In this document: one piece after another, positions 52,141 through 61,955 of the stretch | Position numbering within the stretch: the stretch's first letter is position 1 | Layout of the letters: every line of letters begins with the position of its first letter | Source of the DNA: JAMLHH01 sp964653095 | GTDB lineage: Bacteria; Bacteroidota; Bacteroidia; Chitinophagales; JADIYW01 | NCBI GenBank assembly: GCA_964653095.1 | Contig: CAZZEH010000005.1 | Span: 1 to 64,000, forward strand | Length of the DNA: 64,000 nucleotides | Reading direction: 5' to 3' | Program-made: the position numbers and the translations under genes | The notes under the pieces: generated by a model | Told to the model about the DNA's origin: nothing | Database searches by the model: none | What the model saw: the letters and a program-made list of their open reading frames with translations, nothing else

Positions 52141-52821
52141 TCATACAAATGCTCTTGTCATTTCACGTTTTCCGGGAGGCCCGGGTAGTTTTTCAATATT
52201 CCAGCCGACAGTTTTCATCGTTCTTTTGACCGAACCTTTGGCGCAGTATGTGACCAAAATACCTCTTTCTGTCATCGAAGAAAATATTTTCTGAAAGATT
52301 GTTTCTTCCCATAAATGCGGTTGTGCAGAAGGTGCAAACGCATCAAAATACACTATATCAATTTCATCAGGAAGATGAATATGCTCAATGTACCCTTCAT
52401 TTTTCTCCAAAATAAAATTCTTTGTAATCTGTATCGGTTTATTCCATTCTGACTGGTGCAGTTTCATAAAAATATCCTGTCGGTCATTTTCTTCCTCAAA
52501 ATAATTCAATGCCTGAATCTCTGTCAGGGTCAGCGGATGGGCTTCTACCGTATGATAATGTACCATCACCGGAAGATTTTTCGTTCCATAAGCCGTCAAA
52601 GCTGCATTGAGTCCTGTGCCAAATCCCATTTCAAATATTCTAATGGTATCCGGTTGATATTTCTTTAAAAAATATTCCAATCCTGCCTCTATAAATACGT
52701 GAAGGGCTTCCTGTATCGCTCCATGAATAGAGTGATAATGTTCATCCAAATGCGGAACAAAAAGTGTTTTAGAGCCGTCTGAAGTTTCAACTAATGTTCT
52801 GCCGCTATCCGGTTCAATCAC
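52141..52821 (-). CDS. mnmD: MnmD-type tRNA wobble-uridine methyltransferase
   Basis: A 226-residue SAM-dependent methyltransferase of the MnmC N-terminal (DUF752) family. Seen: VPHLDEHYHSIHGAIQEALHVFI, the SAM motif FEMGFGTGLNAALTA, and YFDAFAPSAQPHLWEETIF. It would methylate nm5U34 to mnm5U34 in tRNA. The start is GTG at 52821, 8 bases inside the end of the subtilase gene, so translation is coupled. Confidence 0.92.
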   Translation of the reverse strand: MIEPDSGRTLVETSDGSKTLFVPHLDEHYHSIHGAIQEALHVFIEAGLEYFLKKYQPDTIRIFEMGFGTGLNAALTAYGTKNLPVMVHYHTVEAHPLTLTEIQALNYFEEENDRQDIFMKLHQSEWNKPIQITKNFILEKNEGYIEHIHLPDEIDIVYFDAFAPSAQPHLWEETIFQKIFSSMTERGILVTYCAKGSVKRTMKTVGWNIEKLPGPPGKREMTRAFV

Positions 52822-55800
52822 TTTTTATAAATTTATTAGTTACACTTTGTACTCCATAGCCCAACTGAATAAAATAAATCCCGGACGGAGCTCTTCTCAA
52901 TGTCGGGGAATGGATATCCACGCTTCCGACCAATGAATACTTATGCCATTCTTCAATAATTTTTCCCGAAACATCTAATAGCCGAAGTGTCGCCTGACTT
53001 ATCGGTTCCCAATTCCAAAAAAACCGAAGACTGCCATCTCCGAGATACGAAAGGTTTAAAGAATTCTTATCGGTTTCTTCGCTAATACCGACAATCACTC
53101 CTGAAATGGTGACTGAATCTATCAGAGATATATACTGTGAAGAAGTATCAGCCACAAACAATCTGTAATAATGCACTCCATTTGTGAAATTTCCTGCATC
53201 CTCATACAGGTATGTTGAGTTTGGCCCTTCCGCCCATACCGTATCAAGAGGGCTAAAACTTATTCCGTCCAATGAATGCTGCACGATAAAATATTTTACT
53301 GCGTCTTCCCTCTCTGTTTGCCACTGTACAAAAGTACTGTTGGACGATTCAGTTCGGAATACTTCTAATTCTGTGATAGCGACAAACGGATAGGCGTTCG
53401 AATTGGGCAGATTCCCGGTCAGATAGATTTCGGTTTCCTGCTTATTGATACTAAATCGAAGTTCGTATCCATCAATATAAGGCCAAAAGTCGAGTACGTA
53501 TGGATGAAAGAAATCATAATTCTCCTCAAAGTGATTGTTTTGAAATAAAGTGTCTGTATTTAATCCGTCATATAACAGATAGCCAATATCTCCCATTTTA
53601 TTCACACCTTTTTCTGCGTATAAATAATTCACATATTCCGAATTTTTGATAAACAATTTCAGGTCGTAAGGTTGTTCCGGCTGATTTTGAGTTTTCAGAT
53701 AAAAATATCTCTGCATTAAAAATTTATCTCTCCAGGCAGGCATTTCACTTTCAGCCACCATCACATTGAGTTGTATCTCTCCCAATTGCTGCCCTCTGTC
53801 ATTCAAATAGGCATATATTACTCCTTCCTCATCTGTCAGAGGTGTTTCGCCCTGTCCGGTACTCATACCAGACAACTGAATAGATTCCGTGTTTATTCGT
53901 GCATTCAATTGATTATTAATTCTAAATCTGCTGATGGCTACACCTTCATTTTCAATATATTCATCCGTAGAAAAGACAAATCGCAAAAACATCACCGAAT
54001 CAGGCATGCCCACATAAGCTGCAAAAGGATAAGAAGCTACCTGCCAATTTTGCTGCTCGTCCCAAATGTTGTACGTATGAGCTTTGTTATACCAATTATA
54101 GCCGGATTCTCTGTCGCCAAAACCCTCCCAATCTTTTCCGTCCAATGAATATTCCATCCATAATCCGTCGGAAGTAAATTCCAGGTCATAAGTCAGTAAA
54201 AACGAAATTTCACTGTTATAGGTTAAAAGTGACGGATCCAAACATCCTACATACAGGAGTGAACCTTCGTTCGGAGGATACAATCCATTCAGATTAGTCA
54301 CCCAGGCATTTCCTTTATTATCCGGAATGTCTTCAATAAATCTTTTCTCAGGCTTTCCTGTTTCCCAACTGTACGAACTGCCGGAAGGGATAAATTCTAT
54401 CGGATCGTTTCCGTCAAAATTCAGTTCTATCGGCAGATGAGTAATCGGATACAACAGATTTACCGAAAAACTTGAAATTTCATTATTCTCTGTAATGAAA
54501 TCTTCCGAATAATTCAATCCGGCAGTAATACGGTAACTTTTTTGCTCCTCAAAAATCAATTCGTTGTCAAAAATATACTGAACTGTATCAAAAGGCAAAA
54601 TTTCATCCTTATTGTACTCTGTAAAAGCAACTGCATCACCCACTTTTACATACAGTTCGACTTCTCCCGCCGGAATGGTTTTAGGAGAATGATTTTGCAC
54701 AACAATTTTTATAGGAATACGGTAAGGAAGCCCGAAACGGACACAATATACTCTCGGGATATCAATTTTATCTAGCGACAAATCCGTTCCGCCGTCATAC
54801 AGGCTTATATCGTCTAAAGTATAACCCCCGTTGGCAGAAAGTGTATTTGCCGAATTGTTGCTGTTGGTTTTGATTCTCAACAAAGAATGGTCGGTAAAAG
54901 TCTGACCGCCCTGTTGTACAGCTTTAGTTAAGTTGATTCTTTTTACCTGCTGAATAGTTCCGGCAGAGGAAGAATTTTTAAACATATCATAAACCGAAAT
55001 TGGTGTTTCGCTTACACCTCCCTGAATAAAAATAGTATCTCCGTCAATTTTATCTCCGCGGTTAATTTGTTTGTAATCGAGATAAACGAGCTTATCATTT
55101 TGTTCGGATAAATTAATGTGCAGATATAAATTTTGCTCGGTTGCCTTATTGGCCGTATGTGCATCCAGAGTGATTGCTTTCTTTTCGTTGGGCGAAAAAT
55201 ACTGAGAAATGGTATTCCTAATACGTCCGTTTCCGTCGCTGACATAATCCCATTCCGGCAACTCTTTCAGGCTGACAGAAGTTTTGTTGTAAAACAAAGA
55301 ATCCCCGGTACTTTCAAAATCCTGGAAATAAGGAAAGGCTGCTACAACAGGTTCTTTTTGATAAATCCAATGAATTAATGTGTCGTTATTATTGTTGGCA
55401 TCATCCAGGCTTTCAAGCCAAACTCTGACTTCATATTCTCCGGGCTGAAAAAAATCAAACGCTTCGTTTGTTACCACATTTAAAATCTGATTGGCTGATA
55501 CTTTCCCAATTTCTTTTTCATATATCTGCCCCTGATTAATCTGGTAAAACAGACTCACCTCCTCCACCGGTTGTTTGCCGTAATTAATCAGTTGGATGGT
55601 CAAATTTTCGGAGTCTGTCAGGGCATAGTCTGTATTCACTGCGCCCGCAGCAGGTAATACAGATGCTATTCCCACATCTTTCAAATCAAAAGCGCACCTT
55701 TTATTATTAAGAGCTTTTAGTTTGACTGCATTTGCCCGAATTCCAAAAAAATCATCCTCTATAGCCTGTACAGAAAAATAATATTCCATTCCTTCTTTTG

Positions 55801-58078
55801 TATTGGCAAAAATGTAATTAGTATCACTTATTTCTGCCAATATTTCCCAACTATTATCGCGATTGAGTTGTAACACTCGATATGAAATATCTTCTGCTGC
55901 TTTATTCCATTTCAACACAATATGATTATCACATACCGTTCCGGTAACTTTCAAAAAGGGGCTGATATTAAATTTATCTGAAACACTTAAAACTTCTCCT
56001 TCTTCTGTCAACACTCTCAATCTCGCTTCTGCATGGTGTCCTGACGGTGTGTCCCATTTATACAAATTGGTATTGGCCGCCTGCTTGCCTATTTCTGTCC
56101 AGTCATCTCCATCATTTAAAGAATACTGTAAACGGAGCGAATCATTTTGATATTCCGTACGCCATCTCAAAAAATTTGTTTCTCCGGCATCCAGTGTGTG
56201 GTTTTCCAACGGGTAATTCCATGAAAGCTTTTCCCGAGTACTCCAGTATGCCACAGAAAAATCCTGAGTATCCTCTATTACCCGATAACCTTTTATTTTA
56301 ATAGTGTACTCCCCGGCAACCGGAGCTTTAATCACCACCTGCTCCGAATTATTCAGGCTGTCTCTACCTTCCACAGCATTCTGTCCGGGCTGTTTTGCAT
56401 TAAGAATCAGAGGCTGATAGGTACGTCCGTCAGAATCCTGCACTGTCAAATCCAAATCATTGACTAATACATTATCGTAAGGTAAGAATGCCGGCAGATC
56501 ATTCCAGGTCAGAAAGATTTTAAATTCTTCTGTCCCTTCCTCCACATTAACAGTAAAATTGACTTCTTCTCCGTCTGATACTGTACTTTCAAAAAACTGT
56601 CCGTTTTGAATAGATTTTACAGCTTGTAAAGCGTCTGCTTTGCCATAGCCGTATTCATAATCCGGTCCCGGGTTGCCCAAATCCTGTGCGGTATTACACA
56701 GTACCGCTTTTATTGTGGTGTTAAGTGGCATCTCACCATGATTTTGGGAATAGGCCTGTTGCATCAGACCGGCGATACCCGAAACCGTCGGTGCAGCAAA
56801 AGATGTTCCCCAGCCCCCTCCGTATGCATCGTTCGGCGATGGTAAAATTATTCCGTAATTGGGACTGAAATTACCTGCCCCCTTCGCCACTACATCCGGT
56901 CTGAGCCGTCCGTCATTAGTCGGACCTTTGGAACTTCCGGGATAGGGTGTTTCATCATCCTGCAGATTTCCCACCACAATAATATTTTTACCATACTGAA
57001 ACCCGCCCACGATGGTCTGATAATCCCATGCACACGCCACGGCAGAGTTCCCGGCTGCAAATACATTCACGACTTTTGGTTCATCCAATGCCAACTGGTC
57101 AATCTGAGCGCTTGCCGTAGAATATCCGTAATCTACAAAACATCTGAATGCACTCCCCAAATTATAGGAGTGATTGCTGACATACACCTGATAATCGTTT
57201 TTGGCTGCAATGACTTTATCCAAAATTTCCCCAAAGAAATCATACGAATACACCTGAGATTTTGGCGCAGCACCTACTGACCGTTGTCTCAATACTCCTT
57301 TGGAAGCAATCGCTCCGGCTACAAAAGTAGAATGCTGTGAAGCTCCTGCACCGTAAAAGTTTTTTTCGGCATTTACTATCTGTCCTTCCAAATCCTTATG
57401 AAACCCTGCTATCCCATAATCCCAAACTCCGATATTTATTCCTTCTCCTTTTATCCCTAAACCCTCAGGAATACTCAGATGTACTTTGTCATAGTTTGAA
57501 ATTCCGCCTGATTCGGTTAATAAAGGAGTTCTGCTGTCCAAGGCCGGTTCCACAAATGAAATTTTATCACTTTTTAGAAGTTTATCTATCTGTCTTTTAT
57601 TCGCTTGTACTGTGCAAAATCTGTTTTGTTTGTCAATGGAAATTATTTCTACAAGTTCATCCCGAAGTATTGTTTCTAATTCCGAAATATCGGTCAGTGT
57701 ATGGATATAAAACTTTAAATTCTCATTAGCCTCAAATTTTTTCTGCAATGCATAATCACTCAATAGGAATGTACTGATTTTGGATTGTGTCTGCTGCTTG
57801 CCGATTTTCACATTCGGAAACTTAGATAAGATATTTTGAGCTTCTATTTCTTTCCATTTCATAGAGGCCCAATTACCGCCCAGATAGTTAAACTTTTTTA
57901 TTTTTTTAATATCCTGATTGTCTGGAAACTTTAGTAAAAAGACTTCTTCGCTGTCAAAATTCTTTTTCCCGTCTATAGAAAAGGAGTCCCATTCCTCAAT
58001 ATGAATTTTATTTTGTGCCTGCACATTTAATAATGACAGCCCCATCATATATAATGCTAACCAAACAGCTGCTCTCAT
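52814..58078 (-). CDS. secreted subtilisin-family protease with type IX sorting domain
   Basis: A 1754-residue secreted protease. Seen: signal peptide (RAAVWLALYMMGLSLLNVQA), then a subtilase domain with Asp220 (GVWDYGIAG), His249 (QHSTFVAG) and the nucleophile Ser in WGTSFAAPTVSG; a fibronectin III-like domain around VTGTVCDNHIVLKWN; several further beta-sandwich modules of unknown type; and a C-terminal type A T9SS sorting domain (about 1660-1754, LRLLDVSGKIIEEWHK then PSGIYFIQL). T9SS cargo is cleaved and anchored or released at the surface. Followed by overlapping mnmD. Confidence 0.93.
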   Translation of the reverse strand: MRAAVWLALYMMGLSLLNVQAQNKIHIEEWDSFSIDGKKNFDSEEVFLLKFPDNQDIKKIKKFNYLGGNWASMKWKEIEAQNILSKFPNVKIGKQQTQSKISTFLLSDYALQKKFEANENLKFYIHTLTDISELETILRDELVEIISIDKQNRFCTVQANKRQIDKLLKSDKISFVEPALDSRTPLLTESGGISNYDKVHLSIPEGLGIKGEGINIGVWDYGIAGFHKDLEGQIVNAEKNFYGAGASQHSTFVAGAIASKGVLRQRSVGAAPKSQVYSYDFFGEILDKVIAAKNDYQVYVSNHSYNLGSAFRCFVDYGYSTASAQIDQLALDEPKVVNVFAAGNSAVACAWDYQTIVGGFQYGKNIIVVGNLQDDETPYPGSSKGPTNDGRLRPDVVAKGAGNFSPNYGIILPSPNDAYGGGWGTSFAAPTVSGIAGLMQQAYSQNHGEMPLNTTIKAVLCNTAQDLGNPGPDYEYGYGKADALQAVKSIQNGQFFESTVSDGEEVNFTVNVEEGTEEFKIFLTWNDLPAFLPYDNVLVNDLDLTVQDSDGRTYQPLILNAKQPGQNAVEGRDSLNNSEQVVIKAPVAGEYTIKIKGYRVIEDTQDFSVAYWSTREKLSWNYPLENHTLDAGETNFLRWRTEYQNDSLRLQYSLNDGDDWTEIGKQAANTNLYKWDTPSGHHAEARLRVLTEEGEVLSVSDKFNISPFLKVTGTVCDNHIVLKWNKAAEDISYRVLQLNRDNSWEILAEISDTNYIFANTKEGMEYYFSVQAIEDDFFGIRANAVKLKALNNKRCAFDLKDVGIASVLPAAGAVNTDYALTDSENLTIQLINYGKQPVEEVSLFYQINQGQIYEKEIGKVSANQILNVVTNEAFDFFQPGEYEVRVWLESLDDANNNNDTLIHWIYQKEPVVAAFPYFQDFESTGDSLFYNKTSVSLKELPEWDYVSDGNGRIRNTISQYFSPNEKKAITLDAHTANKATEQNLYLHINLSEQNDKLVYLDYKQINRGDKIDGDTIFIQGGVSETPISVYDMFKNSSSAGTIQQVKRINLTKAVQQGGQTFTDHSLLRIKTNSNNSANTLSANGGYTLDDISLYDGGTDLSLDKIDIPRVYCVRFGLPYRIPIKIVVQNHSPKTIPAGEVELYVKVGDAVAFTEYNKDEILPFDTVQYIFDNELIFEEQKSYRITAGLNYSEDFITENNEISSFSVNLLYPITHLPIELNFDGNDPIEFIPSGSSYSWETGKPEKRFIEDIPDNKGNAWVTNLNGLYPPNEGSLLYVGCLDPSLLTYNSEISFLLTYDLEFTSDGLWMEYSLDGKDWEGFGDRESGYNWYNKAHTYNIWDEQQNWQVASYPFAAYVGMPDSVMFLRFVFSTDEYIENEGVAISRFRINNQLNARINTESIQLSGMSTGQGETPLTDEEGVIYAYLNDRGQQLGEIQLNVMVAESEMPAWRDKFLMQRYFYLKTQNQPEQPYDLKLFIKNSEYVNYLYAEKGVNKMGDIGYLLYDGLNTDTLFQNNHFEENYDFFHPYVLDFWPYIDGYELRFSINKQETEIYLTGNLPNSNAYPFVAITELEVFRTESSNSTFVQWQTEREDAVKYFIVQHSLDGISFSPLDTVWAEGPNSTYLYEDAGNFTNGVHYYRLFVADTSSQYISLIDSVTISGVIVGISEETDKNSLNLSYLGDGSLRFFWNWEPISQATLRLLDVSGKIIEEWHKYSLVGSVDIHSPTLRRAPSGIYFIQLGYGVQSVTNKFIKSD

Positions 58079-58444
58079 ATTTTATCTTTTAAACGAATTT
58101 GCGATTGATGCTGTGAGAATGGTTATACAGTACCGCCTTCAGAAGGTACTCCAAAACTTCCAATCCGGCACAAAACACAATCCCCATCAAACTCCACTAA
58201 TTTAAAATTAATTAAATTTCTCACTATTGTGGGAATACAGTTTATTTTATCTGTTCCTTATATTGTTTGTGACCACGGCATAATACCAAAATAAGGTTTC
58301 GCTTTATCGGTTTATTTTGAATTTCAAATTGAAATTGCTTCCCTTTTTAAGCTCGGGTCATAAAAAATTATTGGTTCTTTACTCAATTAGAAAACACAGA
58401 ATACTGTATCGCAAAATTTATATTGTTTATTTTCAACCAGCATT
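58079..58444. other. 366-bp intergenic region
   Basis: Divergent spacer between the subtilase and ydcF genes. It holds copy C of the 73-bp repeat (58265-58337). No other structured element is visible apart from AT-rich sequence. Confidence 0.5.
58265..58337 (+). repeat. 73-bp dispersed palindromic repeat, copy C
   Basis: Same orientation as copy A, about 7 differences. The outer right terminal repeat has decayed (TTGAAATTG instead of TTGGTATTA), while the middle is nearly identical, including GGTTTCGCTTTATCGGT. Confidence 0.8.
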
Positions 58445-59086
58445 ATGAAAAAAGCATCTCAGCACAAGTTTCTTAAAAATAAAGTTGTACAATCTATTCT
58501 CGTTTTCCTGATAGTTGTTCTTCTTTTATTCCTGATGAGAACTCCCATTTTACGGGGAGTTTACAACTTTTTGGATGTGAGTCAGTATCCCGACATGAAA
58601 TTTGAATATGGCATTGTGTTGGGCGGTGAACCCTTAGATCGCTCTACTGCAGCAGCTGAGTTGTACAAAGACAATAAGCTTGAAAAAATCATTTGTACCG
58701 GCGCTCACATACCGCCGGAGTTTGCCGCGATAGGTCTTAGCTATACTGAAGCTCAGGCATCTCAACAAAGATTAATAAGCCTTGGGATACCTGAAGAAGA
58801 TATTATTCTGTTGGAAGAAGCCACCTCCACAAAAGAAGAAGTGGATGCCATTAACCAACTTTTCAAAGACCAAGACAGACATAGTCTGCTGATTATTACT
58901 ACTCAATCGCATACCCGCCGGGCTTTGAGAATATTCAGAAAATATACTGACGACTGGGAAGAAATTATGGCTTACGGAACTAATCCGAGCAGATATGATT
59001 CAGACTACTGGTGGAAAAATGAATTTGGTATTCTCGCGGTCTTTCAGGAATATCTAAAGACTGTTTTCTATTGGATTACGTACTGA
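58445..59086 (+). CDS. YdcF/SanA-family protein (DUF218)
   Basis: A 213-residue protein with one N-terminal membrane helix (about 16-32) and a DUF218 domain. Seen: YGIVLGGEPLDRSTAAAELY, IICTGAHIP, EEDIILLEEATSTKEE, ITTQSHTRRALRIFRK. Relatives ElyC and SanA affect envelope integrity and peptidoglycan or lipid-carrier metabolism; the exact reaction is unknown. It converges on the carbonic anhydrase gene with no gap. Confidence 0.85.
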   Translation: MKKASQHKFLKNKVVQSILVFLIVVLLLFLMRTPILRGVYNFLDVSQYPDMKFEYGIVLGGEPLDRSTAAAELYKDNKLEKIICTGAHIPPEFAAIGLSYTEAQASQQRLISLGIPEEDIILLEEATSTKEEVDAINQLFKDQDRHSLLIITTQSHTRRALRIFRKYTDDWEEIMAYGTNPSRYDSDYWWKNEFGILAVFQEYLKTVFYWITY

Positions 59087-59740
59087 TTACCGATCCGATG
59101 TAAATTGCTTTGTCACATTTTTAATTTCTCCGCACATCCAGGTATCTTCAAAAAATTCGGTGTGTCCGTCTTCCACATAATAGAGTCCGCCAATAATCGC
59201 CACATCACCATCCTGTATCATTTCTTTTAAAATTACGCTTTGCTCTACTACAGTTTCTACCCCCCGATAGACATTTATTTTAGAAACCTTATTGACAAAA
59301 TCAATGTTTTCTGATGTTCTGTTTTCAGTGACTGTGGTTTCATAATTTACCGCAGGATAGATTTTACTTAAAAGTGTGGTCAGATTACCCATTTCTACGC
59401 CATCACAAGCCCCACTTACCGCGCCGCATCTGGTATGCCCCAATATGACAATCAATCTTGACCCGGCAATCTTACAGCAAAACTCTAAACTCCCAAGAAT
59501 ATGCTGAGAAATTACATTCCCCGCCATCCGCACACTAAAGAGGTCGCCAATACCGGTATCGAAAATAAGTTCGGCAGGGCTTCGGCTGTCAATACAGCTT
59601 ACTATTGCCGCATAAGGTTTTTGTCTGTCCCTTGTTTCACTTACCTGCTTCAGCAAATCTCTGTTCTGTTTTTGGTTCTTTACAAATCTTAAATTTCCGT
59701 CTATTAAAGTTTGCAGAGCTGATTCAGGGCTGACTGACAT
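59087..59740 (-). CDS. beta-class carbonic anhydrase
   Basis: A 217-residue enzyme. Zinc ligands seen: Cys49, Asp51 and Arg53 in VSCIDSRS, then His102 and Cys105 in LGHTRCGAVSGA. It interconverts CO2 and bicarbonate. No signal peptide (the N-terminus is soluble), so it is cytoplasmic. Follows the VWA-like gene on the same strand after 100 bases. Confidence 0.95.
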   Translation of the reverse strand: MSVSPESALQTLIDGNLRFVKNQKQNRDLLKQVSETRDRQKPYAAIVSCIDSRSPAELIFDTGIGDLFSVRMAGNVISQHILGSLEFCCKIAGSRLIVILGHTRCGAVSGACDGVEMGNLTTLLSKIYPAVNYETTVTENRTSENIDFVNKVSKINVYRGVETVVEQSVILKEMIQDGDVAIIGGLYYVEDGHTEFFEDTWMCGEIKNVTKQFTSDR

Positions 59741-59841
59741 AATATGCTGTTGAGTTTGTTGTTTTCAAATGTCGGAAAACTTCCCAACAATCATGGTTAA
59801 AACGGTTAATTTTTCCTCCGATTTGTTTTGCAGACGACAAT

Positions 59842-61935
59842 TTAGTATTGTCCGAGAAATCTTCTCAGGAACCACTCTAAGGATAAAAGTACAATCGCAA
59901 TCCACAGCAATATCTTAAAATCTATCAGCGAACGGGTATCAGAAATTTCTTTAAAAATTGGCCTTATTCGTTCATCCTCACGAATGATTTCTGACAGCTT
60001 TTCTATTTCAGTGAAATGCACCATAGAACTCTGGTGACGAAGTGCAAGTGTATTCATCAGACCGTAATCTGCTCTGCTCTGGCTTATTTCCAAATCAAAT
60101 TTTTGGACTGCAAATTTACTTTCCGCTTTTAATTTCTTTTGATTTAATTCGGTTTCGCCAAGTATCTGATATGTACCTGCCGGAAGTTTGCCCACATTAT
60201 ACGTATATGCATGAAGTGTTTTGTCCATCAAAAATTCCTGATGAAATCCCTCCTCATTTTTTAGTATAACCTTCACCTCAGAAGGATTCACCATTTGAAC
60301 ACTCTCGCTGTACAAAGCCGCTTCTATAGAGATGTTTTCCGATTCGTTGTAGATTGTCTTTCCCGAACGAATTCTAAAGGGACGATGGTCCGAACGGTTA
60401 GCCACAAACTGCACGAGTCTTTCCACCCATTCATAACTCCTGTTTTTTTGCTCAAAAATTGAATATTCCTGCATGGCCCATCTCCAAATTCCTTCTCCCA
60501 TCAGCACCGCAGTTTTTTTCTGTATATCCTCTCCGGTGACCAGCAAAGGCATGAATGTTTTTACTTTTCCAAGCTGCTGAGACCAACATATTTCTGCATT
60601 CGGAGCTGTCTGATACTGTCCGTAGGGCGATACTAAGGGCGGGGTCTGATCCAACCAGTTTAGGGCATTTTCCGAAACAAAAAACTTCTGGTAAGTCGGA
60701 TGAAAATTAGCTCTGACATCGTTTGGTGTATGCTGCACATTCGTAATCTGTACCAGATTTTGCAATTGATTAAAAACAGGCCAGTCCACCTGAGAAGACG
60801 CAATCCACCAGACCGATTCGCTGTTTTTGAGTGCTGATTTAAGCAGAGTCTGAGAAGCGCGATTCTTTGCGGAAGGCAGCCCGTGCAGTATCAGTAAATC
60901 CAATCCCGATTCAGACTGATACTCCTCTATTTGAGAAATATTGACTTCGATATTTTGGGACTGTTCCAGTGCATCCCGAATAAATTTGACATCCGGGTGT
61001 GGTGCATCATACAGCAGAGTGATTTTTTGTCTCCCGTCAATTACCTGAATGTAAAAATCCTGAAAATTATTCTGGTGTGTTTTCTCACTACTTAAATTTG
61101 AAACAGATATCCGGTACCGGTGAATGCCTGCCTGTTCGGCTTTTATTCTAAACTCAGCTGTGGTATTCCATTCCTCCCCCTCTATCTTTTCAGACACTTC
61201 CTGAATGAGTTGATTCTGTGCATTTTTTAATTGCACTTTTACTTGCTGTCCGTTAAAATGTTCGGCTGCTATATCCGCCAGTACCTGTACTTCATCTCCC
61301 AAATAGACCAAATCATTATATCTCAGTCTTTGAATCCAGATATCTTTTTGAGCAGTGGTGTCACCCAAGGCAATCGTATATAACGGTATGCCCTGAAAAG
61401 AGGTATGGTATAACGGATTGATTCCATGATTGTAAATTCCGTCTGAAGCGAGAATAACCGCCCCAATATGTTCGCCTATATTTCTTTGCTCAGCCTGATA
61501 AAGTGCTTTTTCTATATCGGTCCCTGTCTGACTGAAAGGTTTGTCCGGGTGAACAGAGTCCGCTATTCCGGTGCCAAAATGATAAGAAACCACCTTAAAC
61601 TGACGGGATAAATCTTCTTCTAACTTCTGCATGTTTTGCTGATAGACTTCTATCTCCTGTGGCTTCATACCTTCTTTAATAGAAGCCGTTTCATCTTTCA
61701 ATATCAGTATTACCGGATTGATTTTTTTGTTGGACACGTAGCGTATCAGCGGGTTAATCAACAGAAGTCCAAAAATCGTGAGAGCAGTCCACCTTAACGC
61801 TGAAAGAATAACTATCCAAGCCTTATGCACTTCATATTTGCGTGCAGCTTCCCGATAAAGAAAATAAGTCAGCATTGCAGCCAATACAGCTGTCAGAACT
61901 AATGTCCAGGACGGATATGTCCAAATCCATTGCAC
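59842..61935 (-). CDS. membrane protein with VWA-like and GATase-like domains
   Basis: A 697-residue protein with two N-terminal membrane helices (about 8-27 and 40-62) and one at the C-terminus. The extracytoplasmic part starts like a von Willebrand A domain, though the MIDAS DxSxS reads DETAS, so metal binding is doubtful. Residues about 305-370 (ITLLYDAPHPDVKFIRDALEQ, LLILHGLPS) resemble a class I glutamine amidotransferase-like fold. This layout is known in uncharacterised Bacteroidota membrane proteins. The start is GTG. Function unknown. Confidence 0.75.
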   Translation of the reverse strand: MQWIWTYPSWTLVLTAVLAAMLTYFLYREAARKYEVHKAWIVILSALRWTALTIFGLLLINPLIRYVSNKKINPVILILKDETASIKEGMKPQEIEVYQQNMQKLEEDLSRQFKVVSYHFGTGIADSVHPDKPFSQTGTDIEKALYQAEQRNIGEHIGAVILASDGIYNHGINPLYHTSFQGIPLYTIALGDTTAQKDIWIQRLRYNDLVYLGDEVQVLADIAAEHFNGQQVKVQLKNAQNQLIQEVSEKIEGEEWNTTAEFRIKAEQAGIHRYRISVSNLSSEKTHQNNFQDFYIQVIDGRQKITLLYDAPHPDVKFIRDALEQSQNIEVNISQIEEYQSESGLDLLILHGLPSAKNRASQTLLKSALKNSESVWWIASSQVDWPVFNQLQNLVQITNVQHTPNDVRANFHPTYQKFFVSENALNWLDQTPPLVSPYGQYQTAPNAEICWSQQLGKVKTFMPLLVTGEDIQKKTAVLMGEGIWRWAMQEYSIFEQKNRSYEWVERLVQFVANRSDHRPFRIRSGKTIYNESENISIEAALYSESVQMVNPSEVKVILKNEEGFHQEFLMDKTLHAYTYNVGKLPAGTYQILGETELNQKKLKAESKFAVQKFDLEISQSRADYGLMNTLALRHQSSMVHFTEIEKLSEIIREDERIRPIFKEISDTRSLIDFKILLWIAIVLLSLEWFLRRFLGQY

Positions 61936-61955
61936 GGGTTGAAACTAATAAAAAA

